From Cellvibrio zantedeschiae (GTDB lineage: Bacteria > Pseudomonadota > Gammaproteobacteria > Pseudomonadales > Cellvibrionaceae), in contig NZ_BMYZ01000001.1 in assembly GCF_014652535.1 (NCBI RefSeq), positions 682,001 to 746,000 on the forward strand: a stretch of 64,000 bases of DNA. Reading direction: 5' to 3'. Shown here piece after piece: positions 34,640 to 42,456 of this stretch. The position numbers and the translations under genes are program-made. How positions within the stretch are numbered: position 1 is the stretch's first letter; each line of letters begins with the position of its first letter. The notes under the pieces are model-generated. The model saw only the letters and a list, made by a program, of their open reading frames with translations. It was not told the origin of the DNA and did not search any database.

Positions 34640-35260
34640 TTACTTATTAAGTTTATATGGGCCGCTTAGGAATGGACTACAATTTTCAATCGCTTGTTTT
34701 AGTTCTATTATGGCTTCAAGTTTTTCTAGATGCATTCCATAGGTGGTGATTTCGTGCATGTGCAATAAGTTTCTGGTCTTATTAAAAAAGCCTAGATTTT
34801 TAATGCAACTATCTGAAAGATTATATTTGACAGTATATTTTGGGCTTAGCAATACGCTTGTAGAAAGAGTAGTTTCTTTTATGGTGTAATTTTTTGCAAG
34901 GCACGACTTGATATGAATAGGCTGCTTTTTTTGGACATTTCTTATTTTATGTTGATCTTTTGCTGATTCTAAGTCATGAATAATATATTGTTTTCGTAAT
35001 AACTTACTTTTTGCAAAAAGCTCAAAGGCACTCATTATCGCAACATCATCTATTATGTGTTCGTAATAGTCTAATAATACACAGAATAATTCACTGCGTG
35101 TTTTGGCATCCTTCTCCATTGCCTTAGCTATCCTCAAAGCGCTTTCAATGTTCGTTGCAATTTTTGCTTTGTGCAGCATTTTTCTTGCATTTATCATAAG
35201 TGATTCGTAGGTGAATTTTATATCTTTAGAGTTGTTATAAAAGTCGTTGACTAAAGGCAT
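34640..35260 (-). CDS. Hypothetical protein, AT-rich orphan
   Basis: 206 residues; I do not recognise it. It is mostly helical by composition, rich in Lys, Asn and Ile, with no signal peptide and no membrane segment. Six Cys are spread along it (for example SCLAKNY and DSCIKNL). Codon use and base composition are clearly more AT-rich than argF next door. It lies downstream of argF on the same strand, past a hairpin, and beside several palindromic repeats. These signs suggest recent acquisition. Confidence 0.6.
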   Translation of the reverse strand: MPLVNDFYNNSKDIKFTYESLMINARKMLHKAKIATNIESALRIAKAMEKDAKTRSELFCVLLDYYEHIIDDVAIMSAFELFAKSKLLRKQYIIHDLESAKDQHKIRNVQKKQPIHIKSCLAKNYTIKETTLSTSVLLSPKYTVKYNLSDSCIKNLGFFNKTRNLLHMHEITTYGMHLEKLEAIIELKQAIENCSPFLSGPYKLNK

Positions 35261-35277
35261 CGTAGAGTTCCATTAAG

Positions 35278-35304
35278 AATAAACCCGCACTAGGCGGGTT
35301 TATT
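35278..35304. terminator. Hairpin after argF
   Basis: A perfect 11-bp stem AATAAACCCGC (35278-35288) with GCGGGTTTATT (35294-35304), loop ACTAG. The tail is T-rich on both strands but interrupted. It separates argF from the orphan gene. Confidence 0.75.
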
Positions 35305-35317
35305 TTCATCTCATCCA

Positions 35318-36235
35318 TCACTGATTAAACAAAAACTCCATCAGTGCTTTTTGGGCGTGTAAGCGGTTTTCTGCTTCTTCCCAGACTATCGCATTTGGAT
35401 GGTCCATTATCTCTGCGCTGACTTCTTTGCCTCTGTAGGCTGGCAAACAGTGCATGAAGAGCACATCTGAATTGGCGTGACTTAACAGTTCGCGGTTTAC
35501 TTGGTAGCCGGCGAAAATTTTCTCGCGTTGTTTTTTCTCGTCTTCCTGACCCATGGATGCCCAGGTGTCAGTCACAACCAAATCAGCATTTTTAACCGCA
35601 GCAACAGGATCTTGGCTGAGCGACACGCGGTCTTTGTGTTTTTCAATCATGTGGTCCCAAGGTTCAAAACCTTTGGGTGTCGCAATACGCAATTCAAAAT
35701 CGCACAATTCGGCAGCTTGCATGTAGCTTTGGCACATGTTGTTGCCGTCGCCAACCCAGGCTACGGTTTTGCCAGCGAGTGAGCCGCGTTGTTCAACAAA
35801 GGTTTGAATATCGGCCAGCAATTGGCAAGGGTGATGATCATCGGTGAGGCCATTGATCACAGGTACGCGTGAGTATTCGGCAAAACGCTCTACGGTTGCA
35901 TGAGCAAAGGTGCGGATCATTACCATATCAACCATGCTGGCGATGCAGCGGGCAGAATCTTCAATAGGTTCGCCGCGGCCTAATTGTGAATCTTTGGTGG
36001 ATAAGAAAATTGCATGGCCACCGGCTTGCGCCATGGCAGATTCGAAAGAGACGCGAGTGCGGGTGGATGATTTTTCAAAAATCATCGCCAGCACTTTGTC
36101 TTTGAAAATTTCTGTGGCTATGCCTTGGCGCTGCAAAGCTTTTAGCTCTATAGCGCGTTTGATGATGTGGTTTAGCTCGTCGCGGTTAACGTCTTCGAGG
36201 GTTAAAAAATGTCTCGGTGCCTTTGGGGGAACCAT
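35318..36235 (-). CDS. argF: Ornithine carbamoyltransferase
   Basis: 305 residues. The carbamoyl-phosphate site is [10 protein letters not shown] (about residues 55-64). HPCQ lies in [11 protein letters not shown] near residue 138. The ornithine loop [10 protein letters not shown] and the catalytic [11 protein letters not shown] near residue 262 follow. It makes citrulline in arginine biosynthesis. argD lies immediately upstream on the same strand with a 92-base gap, so they probably form an arginine operon. Confidence 0.95.
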   Translation of the reverse strand: MVPPKAPRHFLTLEDVNRDELNHIIKRAIELKALQRQGIATEIFKDKVLAMIFEKSSTRTRVSFESAMAQAGGHAIFLSTKDSQLGRGEPIEDSARCIASMVDMVMIRTFAHATVERFAEYSRVPVINGLTDDHHPCQLLADIQTFVEQRGSLAGKTVAWVGDGNNMCQSYMQAAELCDFELRIATPKGFEPWDHMIEKHKDRVSLSQDPVAAVKNADLVVTDTWASMGQEDEKKQREKIFAGYQVNRELLSHANSDVLFMHCLPAYRGKEVSAEIMDHPNAIVWEEAENRLHAQKALMEFLFNQ

Positions 36236-36327
36236 AATGCTCTTCTCTTTTTAGCGCCGCTGGAAAAGTGTGAAAGCGGCGCTTATTTGTTGCGGGTTCT
36301 TGCTCTGAGAGCCGCCACCCGCGTTTG

Positions 36328-37491
36328 TTAAAACTCAGTTACTAATTCGACCACTTTGGTAACCAGTTCGTTGGCTTCTGCATCCGTGAGGATAAAAGTT
36401 GGCAGCAAACGAATGGTGTTAACTGAGGTTACGTTAATCAAAATACCTTTGGCGCGGGCTTTGTCCATCAGCTCGGCGGCAGGCGCGTTAAGTTCAATAC
36501 CAATCATTAAACCCTTGCCACGGATATCAACCACTTTTGGGTTGCCCGCGAGCCTGGTTTTAAAGTCGGCCAATAATTTATCGCCCAGCACTTTGGCTTG
36601 TTCAATTAAGCCTTCGGCTAGAAGCGTTTCAATAACTGCAACGCCCGCTCTGGTGGCTAAAGGATTACCGCCAAAAGTAGTGCCGTGATTGCCCGGTTGC
36701 AGAACATCGGCCGCTTTACCGCGAGCGAGGCAAGCTCCGATGGGTACGCCATTGCCCAAGCCTTTAGCGGTAGTGACCACGTCCGGCAAAATGCCGTTGT
36801 GTTGGTAAGCGAAGAACGTACCGGTACGGCCGTTGCCGGTTTGAATTTCATCCAGCATCAGCAGCCAGCCATTTGCATCGGCAATTGCACGCAATTCGTT
36901 GAGGTAGTTGGCGGCAGGAACACGCACGCCGCCTTCGCCTTGTACCGGCTCAACCAGAATCGCCACAATGTTGCTGTGCTCGGCAGCGGCCGCTTTTATG
37001 GCGGCAACATCGTTAAAGGGAACACGGATAAAACCTTCCACCAGTGGTTCAAAACCAATCTGTACTTTGGTGTTACCCGTTGCGCTCAAGGTGGCGAGTG
37101 TCCTGCCGTGGAAGCTGTTGCTGGTAACGATGATGGCAGGGTTCTTCAAGCCTTTATCGTTAGCGTATTTACGTGCGATTTTGATCGCCGCTTCGTTGGC
37201 TTCTGCACCTGAGTTGGAGAAGAAAACCTTATCCATACCCGATTGTTCAATCAGCAAATCTGCCAATTTTTGTTGGGTAGGAATGTTGTAGTAGTTAGAG
37301 CAATGGATCAGGGTACCGACTTGCTCAGTCAGTGCTTTGGTGAGCGCGGGATGAGAGTAGCCCAAGCCGCATACAGCGATACCGCTGATAGCGTCCAGAT
37401 ATGAGTTGCCCTTGTCATCCCACACTCGGCTGCCTTCGCCCTTGGTCAGGGTGAGGGTTCTTGCGCCGTAGGTGTTCATCAAGGTAGTCAT
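36328..37491 (-). CDS. argD: Acetylornithine aminotransferase
   Basis: 387 residues from the ATG at 37491 with GGAGAG five bases before it. Class III PLP aminotransferase: NSGAEANEAAIKIAR, FHGRTLATLSATG, DEIQTGNGRTG, then the PLP Lys in TTAKGLGNG (about residue 249), and HGTTFGGNPLA. It converts N-acetylglutamate semialdehyde to acetylornithine and may also act in lysine synthesis. The upstream gap 37504-37777 must hold its promoter; I see no convincing ArgR box there. Confidence 0.93.
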   Translation of the reverse strand: MTTLMNTYGARTLTLTKGEGSRVWDDKGNSYLDAISGIAVCGLGYSHPALTKALTEQVGTLIHCSNYYNIPTQQKLADLLIEQSGMDKVFFSNSGAEANEAAIKIARKYANDKGLKNPAIIVTSNSFHGRTLATLSATGNTKVQIGFEPLVEGFIRVPFNDVAAIKAAAAEHSNIVAILVEPVQGEGGVRVPAANYLNELRAIADANGWLLMLDEIQTGNGRTGTFFAYQHNGILPDVVTTAKGLGNGVPIGACLARGKAADVLQPGNHGTTFGGNPLATRAGVAVIETLLAEGLIEQAKVLGDKLLADFKTRLAGNPKVVDIRGKGLMIGIELNAPAAELMDKARAKGILINVTSVNTIRLLPTFILTDAEANELVTKVVELVTEF

Positions 37492-37777
37492 GGTGCTCTC
37501 CAAAAAAGCCTGGCGTTAACGCCGGGTAGATTTACAACTAAAAAATCAATAAAAAATACAACACCAAAGCCAGAATTAAATGACTTGGTGATGAAAATGC
37601 AGGGAATTAACCACAGCGCCCAATTGGGTAGCGCTTAACAAGAATAAAATTGCGTTGCCTGCGAGACTTGCGAATTTTGCGCTTCTTGCTTCATCTATAA
37701 GCAAAAAACACAAAATGAGCCGCAATAGTATAAGCAAACGGCCATATTGGCAAATTTAGGCCGTGTAAAAAGCCGGT

Positions 37778-38695
37778 TTATGTGAGTTTTGGCTTGAGTG
37801 ATTCCATTAAAAAATCCACGAAGGCGATGGTCTTTGCAGGCAAATAATCCCGCGCAGGGTAAACCACGTAAACCGGGAAGCCGGGGGCGGGGGGATAGCT
37901 GTTCAGCAGCGGTACCAACTGACCTTTCTGGATAGGATCGGCCACCAAAGCCTTATCAATCAAGAGCACGCCCAAGCCGCTGATCGCCGCGTCCACCAGC
38001 GCACAGGCATCGTTAATCGCCAGCGGGCCTTTGACGTGCACGCTTTCTGTGGTGCCATCCTGCTTGTTGATGAATTGCCAGTTGTTCATGGCGCGGCTGC
38101 TGTTGCGGTAGTAAAGACACCCATGTTTGGCTAGATCGGCGGGAACTTGGGGTTCACCACGGCGAGCGATATAAGCCGGGCTAGCGGAAACTTGCCAGCT
38201 TAACTCGCCCAGGCGACGCGCGATTAGCGACGAATCGGGTAAGTGTCCAATGCGAATGGCGGCATCTACCTGTTCGGCCACCAAATCCACGAAACGATCT
38301 TCCAGCCCCAGCTCCAATTCCACCTCGGGATAGCGCGCCGAAAATTCAGTGAGCAAGGGTAGCAGTAAGACTCTTCCCATGGATGTAGAGCAGGAAATAC
38401 GCAACTTGCCGCGCACCTGCTGGCGAAAATCATCAGTGATACTTTCTACCGCATTCAACGCTGTTTCAACGCGTTGCGCCTCGCGCAGGATTTGCTCGCC
38501 CAATTCCGTGAGCGCCAATTTACGGGTGGTGCGCTGAATTAAGCGCGCGCCCATTTGCGCCTCAAAGCTGGTTAGTTGCTTGCTCACAGCAGACCGGCTC
38601 AGCCCCAAACTTTTGGCCGCGCCCGACAAACTGCCGTACTGGGCAACGCGGGCAAACAGAATTAGACCGGGTAAACGTTCCAGAGGAATGGACAT
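37778..38695 (-). CDS. LysR family transcriptional regulator
   Basis: 305 residues. The N-terminal winged HTH reads LFARVAQYGSLSGAAKSLGLSRSAVSKQLTSFE, followed by the LTTR linker helix and a periplasmic-binding-like effector domain (LRISCSTSMGRVLLLPLL). It is divergent from a quinone-oxidoreductase-like gene, with a perfect palindrome in the gap. That is the standard layout for an LTTR and its target. Confidence 0.92.
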   Translation of the reverse strand: MSIPLERLPGLILFARVAQYGSLSGAAKSLGLSRSAVSKQLTSFEAQMGARLIQRTTRKLALTELGEQILREAQRVETALNAVESITDDFRQQVRGKLRISCSTSMGRVLLLPLLTEFSARYPEVELELGLEDRFVDLVAEQVDAAIRIGHLPDSSLIARRLGELSWQVSASPAYIARRGEPQVPADLAKHGCLYYRNSSRAMNNWQFINKQDGTTESVHVKGPLAINDACALVDAAISGLGVLLIDKALVADPIQKGQLVPLLNSYPPAPGFPVYVVYPARDYLPAKTIAFVDFLMESLKPKLT

Positions 38696-38705
38696 ACACG
38701 CACCT

Positions 38706-38728
38706 ATTGTTTCCTTAATGGAAACAAT
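38706..38728. promoter_or_regulatory. Perfect palindrome, probable LysR operator
   Basis: ATTGTTTCC (38706-38714) and GGAAACAAT (38720-38728) around TTAAT. It contains a T-N11-A LTTR box and lies 10 bases from the regulator start and 90 bases before the oxidoreductase start. Confidence 0.7.
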
Positions 38729-38817
38729 CTAGTTCGAATTGCCTGGCTAATCAAGCAGAAGTCGCTCCCATAAACTGGCTCCGTTAATTAATGATCCATC
38801 ACTTAAGGAGTTCAATT

Positions 38818-39753
38818 ATGAGTACCCAAAAAGTTGTTCGTATCCATGCCTACGGTAACCGCGATGTTTTAGCTTGCGAAAATGCACCTATTCCTGCGGT
38901 TGGCGCAGATGAGGTTTTGGTAAAAATCCACGCTACCAGTATTAACCCGGTGGATTGGAAAGTGCGTGAAGGTTACCTGCAAGGCTTTTTAGCGCACAAG
39001 TTGCCGCTGGTGTTGGGCTGGGATTTCGCGGGCGAAGTTGCCGCACTTGGCACCAATGTGAGCGAGTGGAAGCTGGGCGACGCGGTTTACAGCCGCCCCG
39101 ATATCAGCCGCGATGGTGCTTATGCAGAATACATTGCGGTGAAGGCCAGTGAGCTCGCGCGCAAACCTGAGACAGTGAACTGGCAGCAAGCCGCCGCCGT
39201 ACCTCTAACAGCTTTGACAGCATGGCAAGCGCTTTATGACATGGTAAATGTACAGGCGGGTGAGCGTGTACTGATTCACGCAGGCGCCGGTGGTGTGGGT
39301 AGCTTTGCTATTCAATTGGCTAAGTTGCGCGGTGCGTATGTGTACACCACTGCTTCTACCCGCAATGTGGATTTGGTAAAAAGTTTGGGCGCGGATGAGG
39401 TCATCGATTACACCAAAAATGATTTTTCTCAGTTGCGTGACCTGGACGTAGTATTCGATACATTAGGTGGTGATGCGCTAGCTAAATCCTGGCAAACCTT
39501 AAAGCAAGGTGGTCGCTTGGTGTCGATTATTTCTGCGCCTGATGCAGCGACAGCTGAACAACACCAGGTAACACCTTTCTTTTGTTTCGTTCAGCCAAGT
39601 GCAGCGCAATTGACGGAGCTTGCACGTTTAATTGATGCAGGAAAAATCCAAATTATTATCGACAGTGTGTTTGCCTTGAAAGATATTGCCCAAGCCCACG
39701 AAAAAAGCGAAAGTGGCCGTGCGCGTGGAAAAATTGTGGTGCAAGTTAGCTAA
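38818..39753 (+). CDS. NADP-dependent MDR-type oxidoreductase (quinone oxidoreductase-like)
   Basis: 311 residues from an ATG with AAGGAG seven bases before it. GroES-like N-terminus (NPVDWKVREGYLQ; LGWDFAGEV) lacks the zinc cysteines. The NAD(P) motif is HAGAGGVGSFAIQLAKLRGA near residue 150. The C-terminus DIAQAHEKSESGRARGKIV is typical. Likely reduction of quinones, enones or aldehydes; substrate unknown. Control by the divergent LysR gene is likely. Confidence 0.87.
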   Translation: MSTQKVVRIHAYGNRDVLACENAPIPAVGADEVLVKIHATSINPVDWKVREGYLQGFLAHKLPLVLGWDFAGEVAALGTNVSEWKLGDAVYSRPDISRDGAYAEYIAVKASELARKPETVNWQQAAAVPLTALTAWQALYDMVNVQAGERVLIHAGAGGVGSFAIQLAKLRGAYVYTTASTRNVDLVKSLGADEVIDYTKNDFSQLRDLDVVFDTLGGDALAKSWQTLKQGGRLVSIISAPDAATAEQHQVTPFFCFVQPSAAQLTELARLIDAGKIQIIIDSVFALKDIAQAHEKSESGRARGKIVVQVS

Positions 39754-39773
39754 TCCATTAAAAATTTCACCCA

Positions 39774-39806
39774 ATAAAAAAGGCGCGATTACAGCGCCTT
39801 TTTTAT
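39774..39806. terminator. Bidirectional terminator
   Basis: A 13-bp stem (39774-39786 with 39794-39806; ATAAAAAAGGCGC and its complement) with a 7-base loop. The A and T tracts serve both converging genes. Confidence 0.88.
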
Positions 39807-39823
39807 GGCAACGCTTTTTTGAA

Positions 39824-42280
39824 TTAGGGCGTTGGTGTAAAAAACTGTTTAAGCGCATCAATATCTTTATGTGGATGAATGGATTGATCTGGCGATTGCA
39901 ATAAAAATCCCTGGAACAACCGAACGCCATTGACCCACAAGGTTGACAGGTTTTTGGAATCTTCAACTTGAGTGGCAATAATTTCCGCCCCTGAATTTTT
40001 TGCAGCACCTACCAGTTTGGCAAGTTGTCGTTCTTGATCGCTATCATTCGTCAAATTTGACGTGAGTGAAGGCGCAAGGCGAACGTAATTAAAGTTAAAT
40101 GTGTTAATTATTTCCAAACTCTCGGGAGTCGATCCCGAATGTGACAGGCAAGATCCGCATTCAATATTATTAAGCGCGTTGATTACCGCGCGGGCATCCG
40201 CCGGGTGTTGCACAATCCACGATTCCTCAAAGATAAATATAAGCCGCCGCTGTCCGCGCAAACGTGAGCTGCGCAATACATTGGCTGCAAAGGAGAAGAA
40301 GGATTTTTGCGCAAGCGTTTCGTCAGAAAGATGGATAAATAAACTGGCATTTTCCCGCGCGTAGCTGTCCACCGTAATTGCGCTAATAGCGGATTGCAGC
40401 ACCCAGCGATCCAGGTCTACTCGCATGCTTGAGTTTTCAAGATAATGCAAAAATTTAGCAGCCGGAATTAATTCGTCATCATCCATTCGCCAGCGAACCA
40501 GGGCTTCGTAATGTTCAATTTGTGATTTTTCCAGGCTAATCATCGGCTGATAACAAATGCGTAGATTTTCCTCAGGGAGCCGCTCGTTAATTGAAATGGA
40601 TGCGGCAGAAGCCGCAATTTTTGCGTCGCTAGTTTCATGCTTATCAACCGGCGGTGCGGGCGGAGACACGGCTTTTTTAGCGCGCTCGTAAGCTTGCTCT
40701 GCATGAGCCAGTGCAGTATTTGCGGTGCCCATTTCAGTGTCTAGAAAATGAACGCCAATGTGGGTATTGATTACAAACGTTTCACCATCAATATCATAGG
40801 TTGATTCAGACATGTATTCCGCAATTTGGGCAACGCGCTGTTGGTGTTGCGACCGGCTGCGTTTGCCAACCAATACACAAGCAACAAAATTAGATACATC
40901 GGACCACTGCTCTTCACTACCAATAACCTGCGCTAAACGCTGACAAAATAATTCGTGTAATTTTGCGCTTCCAGAAGGTCCAAACTCTTGATAGAAACTT
41001 TCTTCAATATCCAATGCAATGTAATAGAGCGCGGTTGGCGATTGGTGGGAATGTTCTGCCTGTAGTTCATTATCGATGGCAGCGTAAAAATAGCTGCGCG
41101 TAATTTGGTTGGTGTGATGGCCGCGCTGGGTAATGCTTTCTATGCGATGTTTTAAGGCAAAGGTATCGCGTATCGCGCGCTCACAAGAAATGACCAATGC
41201 GTCCATATCAACTGGTTTGGTCAGAATCGCATTGACGCCAAGTGACTCAATAGATTGACGCAACTTGGGTGAGGTATCTGCAGTGACAAATACAATAGGC
41301 AATAATAAAAATTGCTCGTTCTGCCGTAACAAAGTTGCTAATTCAATTCCGTTGATTTCCGGCATATGCATATCAAGCACAACCAGATCTGGCTTGAATT
41401 CTGCGGCCCGCTGCAAGGTTTGCATAGGTTTTGACACAGAAATTACATCCATACCCGCATTGCGTAAAATTTCTGCGTGATAGCTCGCCACTAGTTCTTC
41501 ATCGTCCACAATCATAACTTTGTAGGTTATTTCACTGGCTTTTATGGTGTGAACCAAGGTTCGTACGAGGGACGAAAATTCAATAGGTTTGGTTATGTAA
41601 GTTGCGCAACCTGCACGCAACGCGCGTAACCGGGTGTGCATATCGCTACGGGCGGAGAGAAATATAATCGGTACGTTTTGTTCAATTCGATTTTTAATTT
41701 GGTGAATAGCATCAAAACCAAAATTAATTTCGTTTGCAGTGTTGGGGTCGATTAAAATGGCGTGCGGTGTTTGTAAACTAAGATGCTGGATGCACGCACC
41801 TGCAGAATTAAAATGATGGACGCTAAAACCTGCTTGACGTAAATAAACAGTCATTAATGCAGCGAGCGCGTGATCGGATTCCACAATAAAAATATGTTTA
41901 CCTGCTCCGGTATTTTCCGGAACGGTAATTTCTTTCAAGGAAGTAGATGTTTTGGCGTTGGCAAGTGTGCGACCTAGCGCGCTCACCATTTGATCGATCA
42001 TTTCAAACTCTATTCCGCCCATGGGCTGGCCGAGTTCCTGATAATCCTGCAGATATTGATCAAGCAATTGCGCAGTTTGGCTGATTTCCGGAATGCCAAA
42101 GGTCGCTCCCGAACCTACCAGCCGATGAGCCAGTTGTTGAAAGGTTTTAAAGCCTTGCTCGCTCCAGCGCAAATAACGTAAATGGCGCCACAAATCTTCC
42201 AGTTGATGAGCTTTTTGGGGCAAGCTCTCCAGGAATTGGCGCTGTAAGTGCTGAACATTGTTTCCAAATGTTTGAGGCAT
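39824..42280 (-). CDS. Multi-domain Hpt-REC-REC protein with degenerate GGDEF and EAL domains
   Basis: 818 residues. An Hpt domain spans about 10-110 with candidate phospho-His 52 (AHRLVGSGATFG). Receiver 1 covers about 128-245 with Asp178 (AILIDPN), but its acidic pocket is imperfect (VESD). Receiver 2 covers about 254-370 with VDDEE, Asp303 (VLDMHMPE), VTAD and KP, all intact. A GGDEF-fold segment (about 395-540) has SDVSNF where GGDEF is expected. An EAL domain (about 565-815) keeps EALVRW at 592-596 and QGFLLQSP. It has lost the DDFGTG loop (IECGSCLS) and the KxD site (YVRLA). Cyclase activity is very unlikely and phosphodiesterase activity doubtful. A phospho-controlled c-di-GMP or protein-binding role is inferred. 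No kinase gene is adjacent. Confidence 0.82.
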   Translation of the reverse strand: MPQTFGNNVQHLQRQFLESLPQKAHQLEDLWRHLRYLRWSEQGFKTFQQLAHRLVGSGATFGIPEISQTAQLLDQYLQDYQELGQPMGGIEFEMIDQMVSALGRTLANAKTSTSLKEITVPENTGAGKHIFIVESDHALAALMTVYLRQAGFSVHHFNSAGACIQHLSLQTPHAILIDPNTANEINFGFDAIHQIKNRIEQNVPIIFLSARSDMHTRLRALRAGCATYITKPIEFSSLVRTLVHTIKASEITYKVMIVDDEELVASYHAEILRNAGMDVISVSKPMQTLQRAAEFKPDLVVLDMHMPEINGIELATLLRQNEQFLLLPIVFVTADTSPKLRQSIESLGVNAILTKPVDMDALVISCERAIRDTFALKHRIESITQRGHHTNQITRSYFYAAIDNELQAEHSHQSPTALYYIALDIEESFYQEFGPSGSAKLHELFCQRLAQVIGSEEQWSDVSNFVACVLVGKRSRSQHQQRVAQIAEYMSESTYDIDGETFVINTHIGVHFLDTEMGTANTALAHAEQAYERAKKAVSPPAPPVDKHETSDAKIAASAASISINERLPEENLRICYQPMISLEKSQIEHYEALVRWRMDDDELIPAAKFLHYLENSSMRVDLDRWVLQSAISAITVDSYARENASLFIHLSDETLAQKSFFSFAANVLRSSRLRGQRRLIFIFEESWIVQHPADARAVINALNNIECGSCLSHSGSTPESLEIINTFNFNYVRLAPSLTSNLTNDSDQERQLAKLVGAAKNSGAEIIATQVEDSKNLSTLWVNGVRLFQGFLLQSPDQSIHPHKDIDALKQFFTPTP

Positions 42281-42456
42281 TATTAACTTCCCTCACTACC
42301 GTTACGTTGATCTCCTATGACTCAGTATAGAAGGCAAATGTTCACTTCCCTATAAAATTTAGCTTTCCTAATAATTCTATGTTTTTGTTAAGGATTCTGC
42401 GCATGGACTAGTGATTCTGATAGCATCGCCGGCATTATTTAAAGGTGGTTCTAGTA

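Noticed and set aside
36685-37212. 175-codon open frame antisense to argD
   Set aside because: Fully covered by a well-conserved argD; no family features.
37504-37777. ArgR box upstream of argD
   Set aside because: AT-rich stretches are present, but no pair resembling the 18-bp ARG box could be identified with confidence.
42281-42456. Fur box upstream of the TonB-dependent receptor
   Set aside because: No sequence close to the GATAATGATAATCATTATC consensus was found in the gap.
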